Assembly: GCA_016703785.1 (NCBI GenBank)
Contig: JADJBM010000020.1
Location: 1-28,571, forward strand
Origin: Betaproteobacteria bacterium
GTDB lineage: Bacteria; Pseudomonadota; Gammaproteobacteria; Burkholderiales; Rhodocyclaceae
Length of the DNA: 28,571 bases
Direction: 5' to 3'
Shown here: in pieces, positions 6,747 to 17,025 of the stretch
Numbering within the stretch: the stretch's first letter is position 1
Layout of the letters: each line of letters begins with the position of its first letter
Position numbers and translations under genes: made by a program
The notes under the pieces: generated by a model
What the model saw: only the letters and a program-made list of their open reading frames with translations
What the model was told of the DNA's origin: nothing
The model's database searches: none

Positions 6747-9679
6747 ATGAGCAAAGCGCTTGATGCGCTACTGTTCAAGTTCTCTGTTTTTGGCATCCCT
6801 ATTGCGATAGGCGTCTTGACCCTTACCGCATTGTTTGCATGGGAAAGCCAATACTCGGTAGGCAATGGCATCCCGATCGAGTTTCGCGTTCTGGAGCAGA
6901 AAGTTTCACCCTGACACATGAAGTAGCGCAGGAGAAACTGAGCAAAACATCTGCTGTACGCCACTTCGACACAAGGCTTTCGGAAAATCCGTTCTGGTTC
7001 TCATTTGTTGTGCCGTCCGGTGGTGAAGGACAAGCTCCCGTTATTGAGTTCCCATCGAGGCACGCCACCTCCATTTCCTGCTGGAACCCTGCAGGGCTGG
7101 AACCATTGGGTGAGGCAAGTCGAGGGCAGACGATCGGCAGTATTAAGGAAGCCAAGGCTGGATTTGTTCTCGAGTTAGGACCGCAGAAAACTGACAATGC
7201 GGTTGTGTGTCAGGCTGCCTACTCCGGGCCAGCGCGGATTTCAATCGCGCAATGGCCGGCTCCCCAACTAGCGGTATCGTTACAACAGTTTCATCGCAAT
7301 GCGGGATTGCTCGATGGCGGCGTAATCGTGCTCTCTCTTTTCGTGCTGATAACGGCGATCATCAATCGGGAATGGATGTACGTGATGTTTGCCGCTTGGC
7401 TGGTGGCAAATCTTCGTGTTGCTGCGCTTTCCATGGGGTGGGACACGCAATGGCTCGAAAGGGAAGTTCCCCCGGAATGGATGGTTTCAATGAGGAAACT
7501 TTCCATGGCTACGTATTACGTATTGACTTATACGCTTTTCACCAGGTTATTCAGAGATGACCTCAAACGTGTGGGCCACGAACGCTTGTTGCGGGCTGCT
7601 CAGTGGTCATGTCTGCGATTGCTGCTTTTCGCTGTGGTTCTCCCCTATCAGCAGTTTCTCCCATATCTGTGGCTGACAACGGCTTTTGGAATTGGCGTAC
7701 TGGCGTTCTTCTTATTCCGCATTCTTTTCAGCATGCGCTCAAGGTCGCGATGTGGTATAGCGCTTCGCTTGGCATCGCGCTTTTTGCAAGCTTGTACGAA
7801 GTCATAGCTGCCGCCCTCGGAGTCAAGGTCTTGATCGGGACGATCAACAGCGTTACGGCCGCATTGTCGTCGAGCCTGCTGGCGGCATTTGCAATCGCCG
7901 AGCAGATGCGGCAGGAAAGAGAAGATCGCGTAAGTGCGCAGACGGCATTGCGCAACACTTATGAAGCCATTCCGATCGGGTTGTTCACATTGACGTCGCA
8001 AGGCCAGTTTGCCCGGGCCAATCCAGCCTTGCGGGAGATGCTTGGTCTGCATAGCAGCCCTAGGGATCACTGGAGCGATCATTTCGAATTGGGTGCATGG
8101 GACAAACTGCAGAAGCTGGTCTTGAGCGGTGCCGGTCAGGAGATGGAAATCAGAAGCATTTCCCGGCGTGGCAAGGATCAAAAATGGTTCATGGTGAAAG
8201 CAACCATGGCCAAGGACAAGATAGAAGGTTCGCTGCAGGACGTCACCGACAAGGTCAAGGCAACCGGGCGGCTCCTCTTTCTAGCCGAGCATGATCCGCT
8301 TACCGGGATCCTGAATCGAAGGGGGATTGAAAAGGTGTTCGAAGAGTCCATCGGCGAACTTGCCGAAGGCAACGCGATGGCTCTGGCCTACTTGGATCTG
8401 GACCGGTTCAAGTTGATCAACGATCTGTTTGGCCATGTCGCCGGTGACGAAGTCCTGAAGCAGGTGTGTGACCGCATCCGAGGCATGCTGACCGAAGGGC
8501 AGAGCATAGGCCGGGTGGGAGGCGATGAATTTGTCATTGTGCTCAAGGGCACCCCAATCCAGTCAGCGGCATGGATTTGCCGTGGAATTGTCGACCGAAT
8601 TGGAACCCACCCCTATCTGATCGGCGAACGTGCTTTTCAGGTGAAAGGCTCGATCGGTTTGGTCGAAATCGACAAAAGCATGCGGGTAAAGGATGCCATC
8701 TCAGTGGCGGACCGGGCCTGCCGCGAAGCCAAGAATGGCAATCATGGCAATCCCGTGGTCTATGACAGGCATTCTCCGGTGTTCCGAGAGCGCGAGGAGG
8801 AGTTGCATCTGATCGAGCGCTTTGGGACCAATGCCGCTCCGGAAGGGTTGTTTCAAGTGATGCAGCCCATTATGTCCCTGCGGGCGCCTTACGACTCCCT
8901 CAATTTCGAGGTGCTGCTCCGGATGAGGGAGGCTGACGGTTCGATTACACCGGCCTGGAAGATCATCAGCGCAGCGGAAAGCAACGGGCGTATCGCGGTG
9001 ATCGACAAATGGGTACTCATCAATACGCTGGAGTGGGTCAGCACCCACTATGAACACCTCAAGAACACGCGGTTCGTTTGCCTGAATCTGAGCGGCGGAT
9101 CCCTCAACGACGAGAAATTCATCAAGGATGCTTTTTCGATACTGGCGCAATATGGACGCACCGTGGAGCGGCTGTGTATCGAGATTACCGAAAGTGTGGC
9201 GCTGCACGATCTGGACAACACCCGGCGTTTCATCGACGGTGTGCGCAGTCACGGAGCGAAGATAGCGCTCGATGATTTCGGGGGCGGGATACACATCCTT
9301 CTCCTACCTCAAGGAACTCCCGGCGGATGCCCTGAAGATCGACGGTGAATTCGTCAGAGGCGTTAATGCCCACCCGGCCAATCTGGCCATTGTCGAAGCC
9401 ATCGTGGAACTTGCGCGCAACCTGGGCATGAAGAGCATTGCCGAATGGGCGGAGGACTGCGCCACCATCGAATCCCTGGCGCGAATTGGTGTCGATTATG
9501 TACAGGGATTTGCCATCGCCACACCACAGGAGCCGGGCAAGATGCTGCTTGCCGAGTCGTCGGCCAGTTTCATAGAGGATGCAGGTGTGGCGACTTTCGT
9601 GCGCAACACGCTTGCTCAGGGTCGGGCTAAGGACCTACTGGAACAACCCGGGGACATAACGCGTATCAACCTGCATTGA
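6747..9679 (+). CDS. Membrane sensor with GGDEF and EAL domains (three frameshifts)
   Basis: This is a c-di-GMP signalling protein of about 977 residues after repair. ATG 6747 follows AAAGG by six bases. The N-terminus has one membrane span, then a roughly 150-residue periplasmic region, then several hydrophobic spans between about 7300 and 7900, resembling 7TMR-DISM sensors. A PAS-like segment follows (ALRNTYEAIPIGLF). The cyclase domain begins HDPLTGILNRRG and keeps RVGGDEF, so synthesis is possible. The EAL domain opens with EVL in place of EAL and keeps ITES, DDFG and KIDGEF, so hydrolysis is also possible. Frame breaks lie near 6900 (base missing), 7735 (base missing) and 9287 (extra G in GGGGG). 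Their sum restores one frame, which argues for sequence error. The preceding acyltransferase may share its pathway; that is inference. Confidence 0.85.
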
Positions 9680-9758
9680 GCACAGGCAGCAGAAAGTGCT
9701 GATGCACAATAGCCCCCTTGATGCAGGCATTTTTGCGAACTCGGCTTGCATGATGGGT

Positions 9759-9835
<77 letters not shown>

Positions 9836-9886
9836 TGTTATAAATCATCACGTTACGCGCCACCGCCCCGCGCATTTCTGCTCTAA

Positions 9887-9947
9887 CGTGACTGAACGTG
9901 ACCGAATTGTACCCTTCGTGACGGGAGTTGGTCACGATTTGGTCACG
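9887..9947. repeat. Cluster of CGTGAC/GTCACG hexamers between tRNA and metal block
   Basis: CGTGAC occurs at 9887, 9897 and 9917, and its complement GTCACG at 9931 and 9942, giving five copies in 61 bases with spacings of 10, 20, 14 and 11. The 10- and 20-base steps put the direct copies on one face of the helix. The cluster lies between the tRNA 5' end and the stop of the last minus-strand gene. It may be a protein-binding array or a remnant of an integration site; no integrase gene is present in the window. Confidence 0.45.
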
Positions 9948-9956
9948 CCACGGGCG

Positions 9957-10376
9957 TCATTCCCTGGCACGCTGCAGCACCACTTCCCCATTATCTGGTC
10001 TCTTGCAGCGCAGACGCCAGTCGTCGCCGTGCCGCAGATGGTCGCATGCGAGTTGCGTGCCGTCGGGCGCCTTCAGGATGGTGGAGCCGAAGAGGAAATT
10101 CATCTCCTGTTTGATGTACGGGTGCTTGTGCGTAGGATCCCAGCCGAACCGAAGCGCCTGCTCGCCGGTTGTGTCCTTGTGGGCTTCGCCGGCTGCGCCG
10201 ACGTAGGTCTTGCCGTCGAGGGATACAGCGATACGTGCGGTGCCTGCAAGAATAGGACTCTCCACCTTCGCGGAAGCAGCATTGCCCGACACGGTCTTGA
10301 GCAGCGATGTTTGTGTGCAGCCTGACAGTCCTCCCGTCGCCACGGCCAGGGCCAGAGCAATCGGAGCGATCTTCAT
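9957..10376 (-). CDS. Small lipoprotein of the metal resistance block
   Basis: This is a 139-residue predicted lipoprotein. It starts MKIAPIALALAVATGG, with the lipobox LSGC placing the lipidated cysteine at about residue 20, so it should be anchored in the envelope. The mature part contains a beta-rich RIAVSLDGKTYVGAAGEA segment and ends with two cysteines in DGTQLACDHLRHGDDWRLRC. The start was set at ATG 10376 because an upstream extension in the same frame would only read through the PII-like gene in another frame. It is the last gene of the minus-strand metal block, 56 bases after the PII-like gene. Its layout (lipobox, DG-x-x-L-x-C, then a second Cys) repeats in the lipoprotein at 10795-11229. 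I do not recognise the family; metal binding or sensing is only a guess from context. Confidence 0.72.
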   Translation of the reverse strand: MKIAPIALALAVATGGLSGCTQTSLLKTVSGNAASAKVESPILAGTARIAVSLDGKTYVGAAGEAHKDTTGEQALRFGWDPTHKHPYIKQEMNFLFGSTILKAPDGTQLACDHLRHGDDWRLRCKRPDNGEVVLQRARE

Positions 10377-10432
10377 GTATCGACTCCTTGATTGAGGCCG
10401 GCTGCGAGGAACCATCCTTATCATTGCCCGCC

Positions 10433-10774
10433 TCAGCGAATTTCGATCGCTTGCTGAATATCGCTCACAAAGATCCAGCCCGCATCGGGTTGTCCGGTGT
10501 GCGCCGCACGGGCGATGACATCGACCAGCGTGTCGGCGACCTCGTCCGGGCAGACCAGCTCCAGCCGGTATTCGGCGACGACCGCCTCGGCCAGTTCCAT
10601 CGAGTAGTGCTGCTGCGTCGGGTCGCCGCTGGCGAGCGGCCGCTGCACCTGGGAGACGGTGATGTTGTGGCAGCCGGCGCCGGCGGCGCCGAGGTCGCAC
10701 AGGCCCGAGCTGCGCAATGCCTGGAGCACGTCGGCGATGCGGTGCTGGCGGATGAATGCCCTGATCTCTTTCAT
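10433..10774 (-). CDS. PII-like signalling protein of the metal-efflux-associated type
   Basis: This is a 113-residue protein with the PII fold signature. It opens MKEIRAFIRQHRIADVLQAL like GlnB/GlnK, has a middle EYRLELVCPDEVADTLVDVI that matches the KLEVVVPDD strand-helix, and has a C-terminal TGQPDAGWIFV corresponding to the TG-x-x-GDGKIFV motif of PII trimers. The T-loop region is different: there is no YRGAEY uridylylation motif. PII proteins encoded beside heavy-metal RND pumps form a known divergent subgroup (often called PII-NG), and this gene sits in such a block. The start at 10774 follows AAGGAG by a good distance. It probably senses a metal or a nucleotide and tunes efflux; that role is inferred from location. 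Confidence 0.8.
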   Translation of the reverse strand: MKEIRAFIRQHRIADVLQALRSSGLCDLGAAGAGCHNITVSQVQRPLASGDPTQQHYSMELAEAVVAEYRLELVCPDEVADTLVDVIARAAHTGQPDAGWIFVSDIQQAIEIR

Positions 10775-10794
10775 GCCGATTCTCCTTCGGTCGC

Positions 10795-11229
10795 TCACTC
10801 GAAACGGAAAGGGAGGCGCGTTCCCTCGGCAGTTGTGCAATAGCCTGCCGGGGCACCGTTTGCCTGCCAGGCTACGACACATCGCAGCGCCGCGCCGTCT
10901 CCGGCGAGCAGCCTGGGTTCGGCCGAATACATATCGTGGTTGGTATCGGCGCCGGACGCGATGTTCCGGAAATGCCGGATGTCGGCGCCGTATTGACGCC
11001 GCAGCGCCGCCAGGTTCTGCTGCCGCTGGATGGCGAAGCCCCGGCCTTCATAACGCTTGCCGCGGAGCTCCAGGGCCATGAGCGGCGCCTCCTCCCCCTC
11101 ATGCCTGAACACGCCGAGCGTGAGCGCCGGATCGCTGTCTTCGGGGATCAGGCTGCTGTGGATGTGCCCGGCGCATCCGGCGAGCGCGAGCGCCGCCAGG
11201 CCGGCCGATACTGCAAGCAAGGTTTTCAT
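10795..11229 (-). CDS. Small lipoprotein next to czcA
   Basis: This is a 144-residue predicted lipoprotein. It has MKTLLAVSAGLAALALAGC with the lipobox ALAGC at about 15-19, then HIHSSLIPEDSDPALTLGVF. A basic middle, ELRGKRYEGRGFAIQRQQNL, and an end with two cysteines, DGAALRC and GYC, follow. The ATG at 11229 is preceded by AAAGGA. It is 20 bases downstream of czcA and 20 bases upstream of the PII-like gene on the same strand, so it belongs to the same transcript. Both block lipoproteins share the pattern DG-x-x-L-x-C. The family is unknown to me; a periplasmic metal-handling role is inferred from context only. Confidence 0.75.
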   Translation of the reverse strand: MKTLLAVSAGLAALALAGCAGHIHSSLIPEDSDPALTLGVFRHEGEEAPLMALELRGKRYEGRGFAIQRQQNLAALRRQYGADIRHFRNIASGADTNHDMYSAEPRLLAGDGAALRCVVAWQANGAPAGYCTTAEGTRLPFRFE

Positions 11230-11249
11230 GATGTTTCCTTTACGTTCGT

Positions 11250-14200
11250 TCAAACCGGTGGTTTCCTGCGCTCCGCCCGCGTTTCCACCCACTCGTACAT
11301 CAGCGGCAGGAGCAGCAAGGTCAGCGCCGTGGAGGTGAACAGCCCGCCCACCACCACCGTCGCCAGCGGGCGCTGGGTTTTTGTGCTCACGCCCTGCGAA
11401 AGCAGCATGGGGATCAGCCCGAGGATGGCCACCGAGGCGGTCATCAGCACGGGGCGCAGGCGCAGGCTGGCGCCCTCGCGCACCGCCTCGCGGATCGACC
11501 GGCCCTGCCGGCGCCGGTCGTTGAGGAAGGACACCAGCACGATGCCGTTGAGCATGGCCACGCCGAATACGGCGATGAATCCGATCGCCGAGGGAACCGA
11601 AACGAACTGGCCGGTGACGGCGAGCCCGAACACGCCGCCGATGATGGCAAAGGGCACGTTGGCGATGATCAGCGCGGCGTGGGTGAGGGAATTGAAGGCG
11701 GTGTAGAGCAGGAGGAAGATGAGGCCGATGGTGAGCGGCACGATCAGCGCCAGCCGCGCCATGGCGCGCTGCTGGTTCTCGAAGGCGCCGCCCCACTCGA
11801 TCCAGTAGCCCTCGGGCAGCTTCACCGCGCTGCGGATCTTCGCCTCCGCCTCCCTGACGAAGCCGTCCACGTCGCGTCCCTTCACGTCCATCTGCAGCAC
11901 CGCGTAGCGGGAGAGCTGCTCGCGGCGCACGAAGGTGTAGCCCTCGTCCGTCTCCACCGTGGCGACGCGCGACAGCGGCACCAGCGCGCCGGCCTGGGTG
12001 CGCAGCGGGATGTCGCCGATCGCCTGCAGGCTGTCGCGGAAGGCCGGGTCGAGCCGCACCTGAATGTCGAAGCGGCGCACCCCGTCGAGCAGGGTGCTCA
12101 CAGCCTTGCCGCCGATGCCGGCCTGCACCACTTCCAGAATCTCGTCGGCGTTGATGCCGAAGCGCGCCGCCTCCTCGCGCCTGACTTTCACCACGATCTG
12201 CGGCTTGCCCTTGTTGGCTTCCAGCGAGAGGTCGGCGACCCCCGGCACGGTACCCAGCACCGGCTTGATCTCGGCCGCCAGGCGATCCAGCGTGCCCAGT
12301 TCGGGGCCGTAAAGCTTGAGGGCCAGGGTCGCACGCACACCGGAGATCAGTTCCTCGACGCGCATCTGGATCGGCTGGGTGTTGCCCAGCACGACGGTCG
12401 GGATGGCCTTCTCCAGCGCCTCCTTCATCCGGTCGGACAGCTCGGGCATGGACATCCGCTCCGTCCATTCGTCGCGCGGCTTCACGTCGACCAGCACTTC
12501 CATGTAGTTGGCGTCGGTGGTTTCTCCCTTCTCCGCCCGGCCGATGGTGGCCAGCACCGACTTGGTCTGCGGAAATTCCCGCTTCAGCACAGCATCCATC
12601 GTTTGGGAAACGCGCACCGATTCCTCCAGTGAAGTGGAGGGAATGCCGGTGACGCGGAACATGATGGCGCCCTCCTGCAGCGTGGGCATGAACTCCTTGC
12701 CGAGGAAGGGGAAGACGGCGAGCGCCGCGGCGAGCAGCGCCAGCGCCGCGACGATCACCTTTTTCTTGTTCTCCAGCGCCCGGTCGAGCAGCGGCAGGTA
12801 GGCGCCCTTGGCCCAGCGCACCAGGAAGGTGTCCTTCTCCTCCTTGGGCTTCAGGATCAGCGCCGAGAGCACCGGCACCAGGGTCAGCGTCAGGACGAGC
12901 GAGCCGACCATGGCGAAGGTGATGGTGAGCGCCATCGGCCTGAACAGCTTGCCTTCGAGGCCGGTGAGCGAGAACAGCGGCAGGAACACGACGATGATGA
13001 TGAGGATGGCGAAAGCAATCGGGTTGATCACCTCGCGCGCCGCCTCCAGGATGATGTGGGTTCGGTTGACCGTCTTGCCCGCCTGATGGGAGAGCAGGCG
13101 GAAACCGTTCTCCACCATCACCACGGCGCCGTCCACCATCATGCCGATGCCGATGGCCAGGCCGGCCAGCGACATGAGGTTGGCCGACAGGCCGAAGTAC
13201 TGCATCAGCAGGAAGGCGATCAGCATGGCGAGCGGCAAGGTCGCGATCACCACCAGCGCCGAGCGAATCTCGCCGAGGAACAGGAAGAGCACGATCGCCA
13301 CCAGGATCGAGCCTTCGGTCAGCGCCGCCGTGGCGGTCTTGATCGCCTTGTCGACGATATCGGTGCGGTCGTGACAGGATTAAGCGTGACGCCGGCGGGC
13401 AGCGCCTGCTGGGCCAGCCGGAGCTTCTGCTTCACCGCGTCCACCACGTCCTTGGCGTTCTCGTTGATGCGGGAAAGCGCGATGCCGAGGGTCACCTCCT
13501 TGCCGTCGCGGGTGACCGCGCCGAAGCGGACGGCGGCGCTCTTCTTGACCTCGGCCACCTCGCGCACATGGATCGGCACGCCTTCGCGCGCGGCGACGAC
13601 GATATTGCCGATGTCCGTGGTGTTGGCGACCAGGCCAAGTCCGCGCACCAGATACTGCTCGCGGCCGAGGTTCACGTACTGCCCGCCCACCTGCCGGTTG
13701 TTGGCGGCCAATGCCTCCATCACCGACTTGAAACTCAGGCCGTACTTGATCAGCTTTTGCGGATGAATGAGCACCTGGTACTGCTTTTCCTGGCCGCCCC
13801 AGGTGGTGACGTCATCCACCCCCGGCGCGGTGCGCAGCATCAGGCGCACGCTCCAGTCGTGCAGGGTCCGCAGGTCCATGGCCGAGAGTTTCTGGTCCGC
13901 CGACTCTATGGTGTACCAGAACACCTGGCCGAGGCCCGAGCTGTTGGGTCCCAGCGCCGGCTCGCCATAGCCCTGCGGCAGGCGCTCCTTCGCCTCCTGC
14001 AACTTCTCGCCGACGAGGCGCCGGGCGAAGTAGATATCCACGCCGTCCTTGAAATAGACCCCGACATAGGACAGGCCGAACAGCGATACCGAGCGGATCT
14101 GTTCTACGCCCGACAGCCCCGCCATCGCGGCTTCGATCGGCGCCGTGAGCAGCTTCTCCGACGTCCTCGGCGGCAAGTCCGGGCGACTCCGGTGTAGATA

Positions 14201-14343
14201 TTGACCTGGTTCGGCGTGACGTCCGGGAAGGCATCCACCGGCACGGCCAGGAAGGCGCGGACACCGAAGAAGGTCAGCAGCACGAAGCCGAGCAGGACCA
14301 GGAGCTTGTAGCGCAGCGAGAGATCGACAATTCCATTCAGCAT
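11250..14343 (-). CDS. czcA: CzcA/CusA-type heavy-metal RND transporter (frameshifted)
   Basis: This is the inner-membrane proton-driven pump of a tripartite CBA efflux system. Repaired length is about 1030 residues, the family norm. The N-terminus MLNGIVDLSLRYKLLVLLG is the first membrane helix, followed by VPVDAFPDVTPNQVNIYT. The start is nine bases after the czcB stop. Three single-base errors must be corrected: two extra G near 14160-14185 and a missing T near 13375 (PVYDRTDIV). The proton-relay segment in TM4 reads GIGMMVDGAVVMVEN. The Asp of DGA and the Glu are kept, but the DFG of CzcA-type Zn/Co/Cd pumps is GIG here, so the ion assignment is open. The end reads ATVVVGGLFTSTALTLLLLP, the usual TM11-12. 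Gene order is czcI, czcC, czcB, czcA. Confidence 0.92.
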
Positions 14344-14352
14344 GCCGCCCCC

Positions 14353-15579
14353 TTAGTGTGCGTGGCCTTCGCCGAGCAACGATTTCTGCACCCTCGCCTT
14401 GAGGGCGTAGGTGCCGGCCGTCACCACGCGCTCGCCGGCCTGCAGCCCGGCCTTCACGACGACCCGTCCGCGCAGCTTCTCGCCCAGCTCCACGGAGCGC
14501 GGCTCGAAGCCGCCGTGCTCCTCGATGAACACCGTAGCTTTGCCGTCCATCAGCACGACCGCGTCTTCCGGCAATAACAGGCCGCGGCCCTTGCCGCCGG
14601 TACGGATCGCGGCGGAAGCGAACATCTCGGGCTTGAGCCGCCCATCCGGATTGGCGACTTCGAGACGCGCCTGGATGGTGCGGGTTTCCTTGTCGAGCAT
14701 TGCCGCGATGTAAGTCAGCTTGCCGCGGAAGACCTGGTCGGGATAGGCGGCGACCGTTACCTCGGCCTCCGCCCCGGTCTTGACGCGGCCGAGATCCTTC
14801 TCGAAGAGGTTGGCCTCGATCCACAATGTCGAGAGGTCGGCCACGGTAAATATCAGCTTGTCGGGCTGGGCCAGTTCGCCGAGGATGGCGTGCTTCTCGA
14901 TCACCGTGCCGGCAAACGGCGTGGTCAGCGGAAAGGTGGACACTGCCCTGCCGCCATCGGCGGGCGCCGGGCTCACCCCCAGCATGCGCAGCTTGTCGCC
15001 GGCGGCGGCGAACGATGTCTTGGCCTTCTCGTACTCGGCGTGGGCGCGCAAATGGTCCTTCTGGGCGATGATCTGGTCGCCGTGGAGTTTCTCGGCCCGC
15101 TCGAAGTCGGCCTTGGCCATCGCGAGCTGGGTCTTCGCCTGGAGATAGCCGGAGTGCGCCTCGCCCACATCGAGGCTGTCGAGCACGGCCAGCGCCTGTC
15201 CGGCCTTCACCTGATCGCCGAGATTGACGTGTACCTTGACGATGCGCCCCGGCACCCGCGGTGCGACATGGGTGATGCGGTCCTGGTTGGGACGGATGGT
15301 GGCGGTCACGATCAACTGCTCGCTGATTTCCTGCGCCACGAGTTCTTCGATCTTGATCCCGGCGGCTTCGATCGCCTCGGCGCTGAGCTTGAGCTGCTCC
15401 TCATCGTCGTGCCCGGCTTCGTCCTTATCCTTATGCTCGCCGGGTTTTTCGGCGACGGCGTTCTTCTGCACGGCAGCGTCCGCTTTGGGCGGCTCGCTCT
15501 TGCCACAGCCGGCAAGGGCGAGCACCGCCAGAATGAGGGCCGGCAGGGCAGCCCGGGTAATCATGGGGGAGTTCTTCAT
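14353..15579 (-). CDS. czcB: CzcB-type membrane fusion protein (periplasmic adaptor)
   Basis: This adaptor links the CzcA pump to the outer-membrane channel. A lipobox-like leader MKNSPMITRAALPALILAVLALAGC suggests a lipidated N-terminus. A His/Asp-rich stretch follows (GEHKDKDEAGHDDEE), typical of metal adaptors. Then come the lipoyl half RVPGRIVKVHVNLGDQVKAGQ, an alpha-hairpin (AKTQLAMAKADFERAEKL), the second lipoyl half (TPFAGTVIEKHAILGELAQP) and beta-barrel segments. The protein ends GEGHAH, another possible metal site. I chose ATG 15579 because it gives a clean leader. ATG 15633 is an alternative that overlaps the czcC stop as ATGA and would add 18 residues; the coupling makes it a serious option. 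The protein has about 408 residues. Confidence 0.9.
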   Translation of the reverse strand: MKNSPMITRAALPALILAVLALAGCGKSEPPKADAAVQKNAVAEKPGEHKDKDEAGHDDEEQLKLSAEAIEAAGIKIEELVAQEISEQLIVTATIRPNQDRITHVAPRVPGRIVKVHVNLGDQVKAGQALAVLDSLDVGEAHSGYLQAKTQLAMAKADFERAEKLHGDQIIAQKDHLRAHAEYEKAKTSFAAAGDKLRMLGVSPAPADGGRAVSTFPLTTPFAGTVIEKHAILGELAQPDKLIFTVADLSTLWIEANLFEKDLGRVKTGAEAEVTVAAYPDQVFRGKLTYIAAMLDKETRTIQARLEVANPDGRLKPEMFASAAIRTGGKGRGLLLPEDAVVLMDGKATVFIEEHGGFEPRSVELGEKLRGRVVVKAGLQAGERVVTAGTYALKARVQKSLLGEGHAH

Positions 15580-15629
15580 GAATGCGGTTCCGTGGTTCGT
15601 GTTGTCGGGAAGGAGCGCAGCGGGACGTT

Positions 15630-16915
15630 TCATTTTTCGTTCCGCCAGCCTGCCGCCTGCTCCAGCTCGATGCGCGTCAGGGCGAAATCGGTGGCGGCCT
15701 CCAGCACCTCGCGCCGGGTGTCGAGCACCTGGCGGGTGGCGAACAGGAGCTGCGTCAGGCCGATCTCGCCGGCGCGGTAGGCGGCGGCGGACAGGCGCTG
15801 GTTTTCCTGCAGGCGCTGCAGGACGAACTGCTCCAGCCGCCTGACCCGTTCGCGCACGCTGCCGAGCTTCTGCCAGAGGGCGAGCACCGTCGCCTGGGTG
15901 TCGCGGACGGCGGCCTGCCGCTCGATCCGCGCCTGGTCGAGTTCCGCGTTCGCCTTGCCGATGCCGCCCGCGTTGCGGCGGAACAGCGGCAGGGGCAGCG
16001 AGACGGAGACGCCGGCGATGCGCTCGCGCGCATCGTTCGGCCCATCGCGGCCGGAGAAAACGCCCACGGTGACGTCCGGCCAGACGGAGGCGCGCTCCAG
16101 GTCGAGCCGGCTGCGGGCCGCCTGTTCGCGGTGATCGAGGGCGCGCAGCCGGGGGCGCGCGGCAGCCGCCGCCAGCAACTGGTCCAAGGTGTAGGGGAAG
16201 GCGCCGTCGGCCGAGTGCGTCCCTGCACTTCCGGCAGCGCTTGCTCCGGCAATTGCAGGGCGGCGGCGAGTTCGGCGCGGGCCTGGATGAGCTGCTCGCG
16301 CACCGCTTCGAGCTGGTTGCTCGTGCGGCCCAGCTCGACTTCGGCGAGATTGCTGTCGAGCCGGGTGTCCTCGCCCGCTTCGAAGCGCTTGCGGGCGACG
16401 CCCGTGTTGTCCCGGATCAGGGCGACGAGTTCCGCCTCCATGGCTGCGCGCTGCTGCAGGCCGAGCACGCGGACGAATTTCTGCTCGATCTCGGCGCGCA
16501 CCTGGCGGCGCGTCTCCTCGATGAGTTCCTTGAGCGCCGCCAGCTCCTGCTCGGCCGCTTCGCGCCGATGGCCGTGCTGGCCGGCGATCTCCAGGGCCTG
16601 GCTCAGTTCCGCCCGCCATTCGCGCTGCGTGTCGTTGCCGAGGCCGGGCTGGGGCACCCGCCGCCGCGTGCGCTCGGCGGCGAGTTGCGGGTTGTTCCAG
16701 AGCAGGCCGCGGGCGTCGTCGAGCTGCCCCTCGGCGGCGGCAAGGTTGGCCTGCGCCGCCTTGAGGGCGGGGTTGGCCTGCTCGGCGAGTAGCCAGGCGC
16801 GTTCCAGGGTCAGCGGCGGTTCGGCCGCCAGTGCGGCCAGGGCCGGCAGAGAGAGCGCCAGCGCCGCCGCGATACGGGCCATGCGCCCGCGTCTTCCATG
16901 CGTGATCGAAAACAT
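15630..16915 (-). CDS. czcC: CzcC-type outer membrane efflux channel (one frameshift)
   Basis: This is a TolC-family outer-membrane channel for the CzcCBA system, about 428 residues after repair. The N-terminus MFSITHGRRGRMARIAAALALSLP ends in AALAAEPP, a signal peptide. ATG 16882 is an alternative start that gives a shorter leader. Two outer membrane efflux repeats are visible: ANPALKAAQANLAAAEGQL...LLWNNPQLAAERTRR, and VWPDVTVGVFSGRDGP...IAGVSVSLPLPLFRRNAGG, each followed by long helices (QARIERQAAVRDTQATVLAL). A frame break near 16215 joins the halves between LPEVQG and GAFPYTLDQLLAA; it is probably one missing base. The stop overlaps the possible czcB start. The 110-base gap before czcI shows nothing else. 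Confidence 0.9.
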
Positions 16916-17025
16916 GATTCGTCGAAATCTCCGGTGGATGGATCGGGGAGAAATCCGACGGAACGCCGCCGCGCCGCGGCGCGGGGAGACAACATCAAAG
17001 GGAAAACGTCAGGCGTTCCGCCGGA

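Noticed and set aside
9957..10856. A 299-residue minus-strand protein
   Set aside because: Only the last 139 residues, from MKIAPIAL with its lipobox, look like a protein. The upstream part is an out-of-frame reading of the PII-like gene.
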